Shown: positions 5,912 through 6,686 of the stretch, piece after piece
Numbering within the stretch: the stretch's first letter is position 1
How the letters are laid out: each line of letters starts with the position of its first letter
The notes under the pieces: model-generated
Database searches by the model: none
What the model was told of the DNA's origin: nothing
What the model saw: the letters and a program-made list of their open reading frames with translations, nothing else
Source: Desulfotomaculum sp.
GTDB lineage: Bacteria > Bacillota > Desulfotomaculia > Desulfotomaculales > Nap2-2B
Length of the DNA: 6,686 bases
NCBI GenBank assembly: GCA_003513005.1
Contig: DOTD01000066.1
Location: forward strand, 1 to 6,686
Direction of reading: 5' to 3'
Program-made: the position numbers and the translations under genes

Positions 5912-6686
5912 CTACGCAGCCTGTTCGATTCCGATAATCTCGGCCAGCGTTACCCGGGACTGGTTAACCCAGACATCCAGGTGCTGGTTAATCGCCCCCA
6001 GGGTGAGCCGCCAAAAGATCCTTCTTTTACTGCGGGCCCTGGTCCTTTCCAACCGGTAGTCAATCTTCTGGCGCTTGTTCGTCCGTTCCGAGGCGCTACG
6101 CCGGGCGTACACCTTTTTCCAGGCCTTAGAATTCCGGGGTGTTTTGGAAAAAAGCCTTAAATCCCACTCCGGCTTGGTATAGACAACTCTTCCGTACTTG
6201 GAAGGAGAGCATTTATTCAGGCATTCCGGCACTTTGCCGCAGGCCGAAGGGCAGCGCCATTTAATCCGCCGGCGGCCTTCGCAGTAGCCTAAAGAATACC
6301 ATGGGAAAGCCACCTGCGCAGACTGGGGCACCATCTTTACCAACGGTAAATCCGGGAAGGGAAAGCTTGCCCTGCCTTCTGGTGTTTTAATCAATAAACG
6401 CCTCGATTTCCCAGGTGTGCAAGAGTTCGTACCAGGGGTAAGCGTCATGAGCCGAATCGCCAATGAACTTTTGAAAGACAAAAGGGTAAAGATCTCTTAG
6501 CTCACACAAGGCCCTTAGACCCAGCACACTATTCACTCCGGGAAGCCTGGCCCATCCCAATATAAATCGGGAGATCGTGAAAGCTATCCGCCGCTGTGAT
6601 TTCGTAGGCGGTATACCCGAAAACCCATCTCTCCCGGTAGCTGTCTTAAGCCCCAATTGGCTTTTAGGATCGGAAAAACGGCGCTG
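5912..6686 (-). pseudogene. Decayed DDE transposase (IS4/IS1182-like), 5' end outside window
   Basis: Cut-and-paste transposase remnant covering the C-terminal part of the catalytic domain. Joined across frames it reads SDPK, ANWG, then RWVFGYTAYEITAADSFHDL, then LGLRALCELRDLYPFV, then GDSAHDAYPWYELLHTWEIE, then a TAA (6387-6389), NTRRQGKLSLPG, and finally KWRCPSACGKVPECLNKC and SASERTNKRQK up to TAG at 5912-5914. GDSAHD looks like the second catalytic Asp and SERTNKR like the catalytic Glu motif. A four-Cys cluster sits between them. Frame changes fall near 6663, 6640-6655, 6530-6537 and 6290-6300. With four shifts and one stop it cannot make active enzyme. It is richer in G+C than its neighbours, fitting a mobile origin. 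Family placement is from memory of IS4/IS1182-type proteins; the DDE assignment is firmer than the IS family. Confidence 0.85.

Overview
The window looks like chromosomal DNA from a low- to mid-GC Firmicute. A clostridial, Peptococcaceae-type anaerobe (Pelotomaculum/Desulfotomaculum-like) is my best guess. The reasons are a type III glutamine synthetase, strong GGAGG-type ribosome sites, intrinsic terminators, a KimA-type potassium transporter and an ANTAR-style antitermination leader. The organism is an inference from gene content, not a sequence match.

Layout, left to right. Positions 1-174 hold nothing I can support. From 175 to about 3130 everything reads leftwards (- strand): a promoter (3101-3129), a structured RNA of roughly 490 nt (about 2611-3095), a regulatory leader (2419-2520), the type III glutamine synthetase gene glnN (266-2395) and its terminator (175-210). 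From about 3435 to 5567 everything reads rightwards: a weak candidate promoter, a possible 17-codon leader ORF, a TTG-started KimA/KUP-type K+ transporter (3589-5490) and a strong terminator. The two units are therefore divergent, separated by an A+T-rich spacer with one perfect palindrome. At the right end (5912 to the window edge) lies the 3' part of a decayed DDE transposase gene on the - strand, with one stop and at least four frame changes. It faces the transporter tail-to-tail.

The two best observations are both in the non-coding DNA upstream of glnN. First, the glnN leader can fold into two small hairpins, each with a six-base loop that has A at position 1 and G at position 4 (AACGGG and AAAGGC). 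The second hairpin uses the same bases as the 5' arm of an intrinsic terminator placed just before the glnN ribosome site. This is the architecture of RNA targets of ANTAR-domain antiterminators, so glnN is probably controlled by regulated transcription termination. Second, a near-consensus sigma-70 promoter (TTGACA, 17 bp, TATTCT) starts a transcript at the edge of a G+C-richer block with several hairpins. Two of these are capped by GTAA and one by GAGA (GNRA loops), and a long-range helix encloses one sub-domain. I could not assign this RNA to a family. It may be a stand-alone large ncRNA (an OLE-like or other ornate RNA would be the first thing to test) or a very long glnN 5' leader.

Together, the window pairs nitrogen assimilation (glutamine synthetase) with osmotic/K+ homeostasis (KimA-type uptake). 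Nothing in the sequence shows that the two divergent units are functionally linked.
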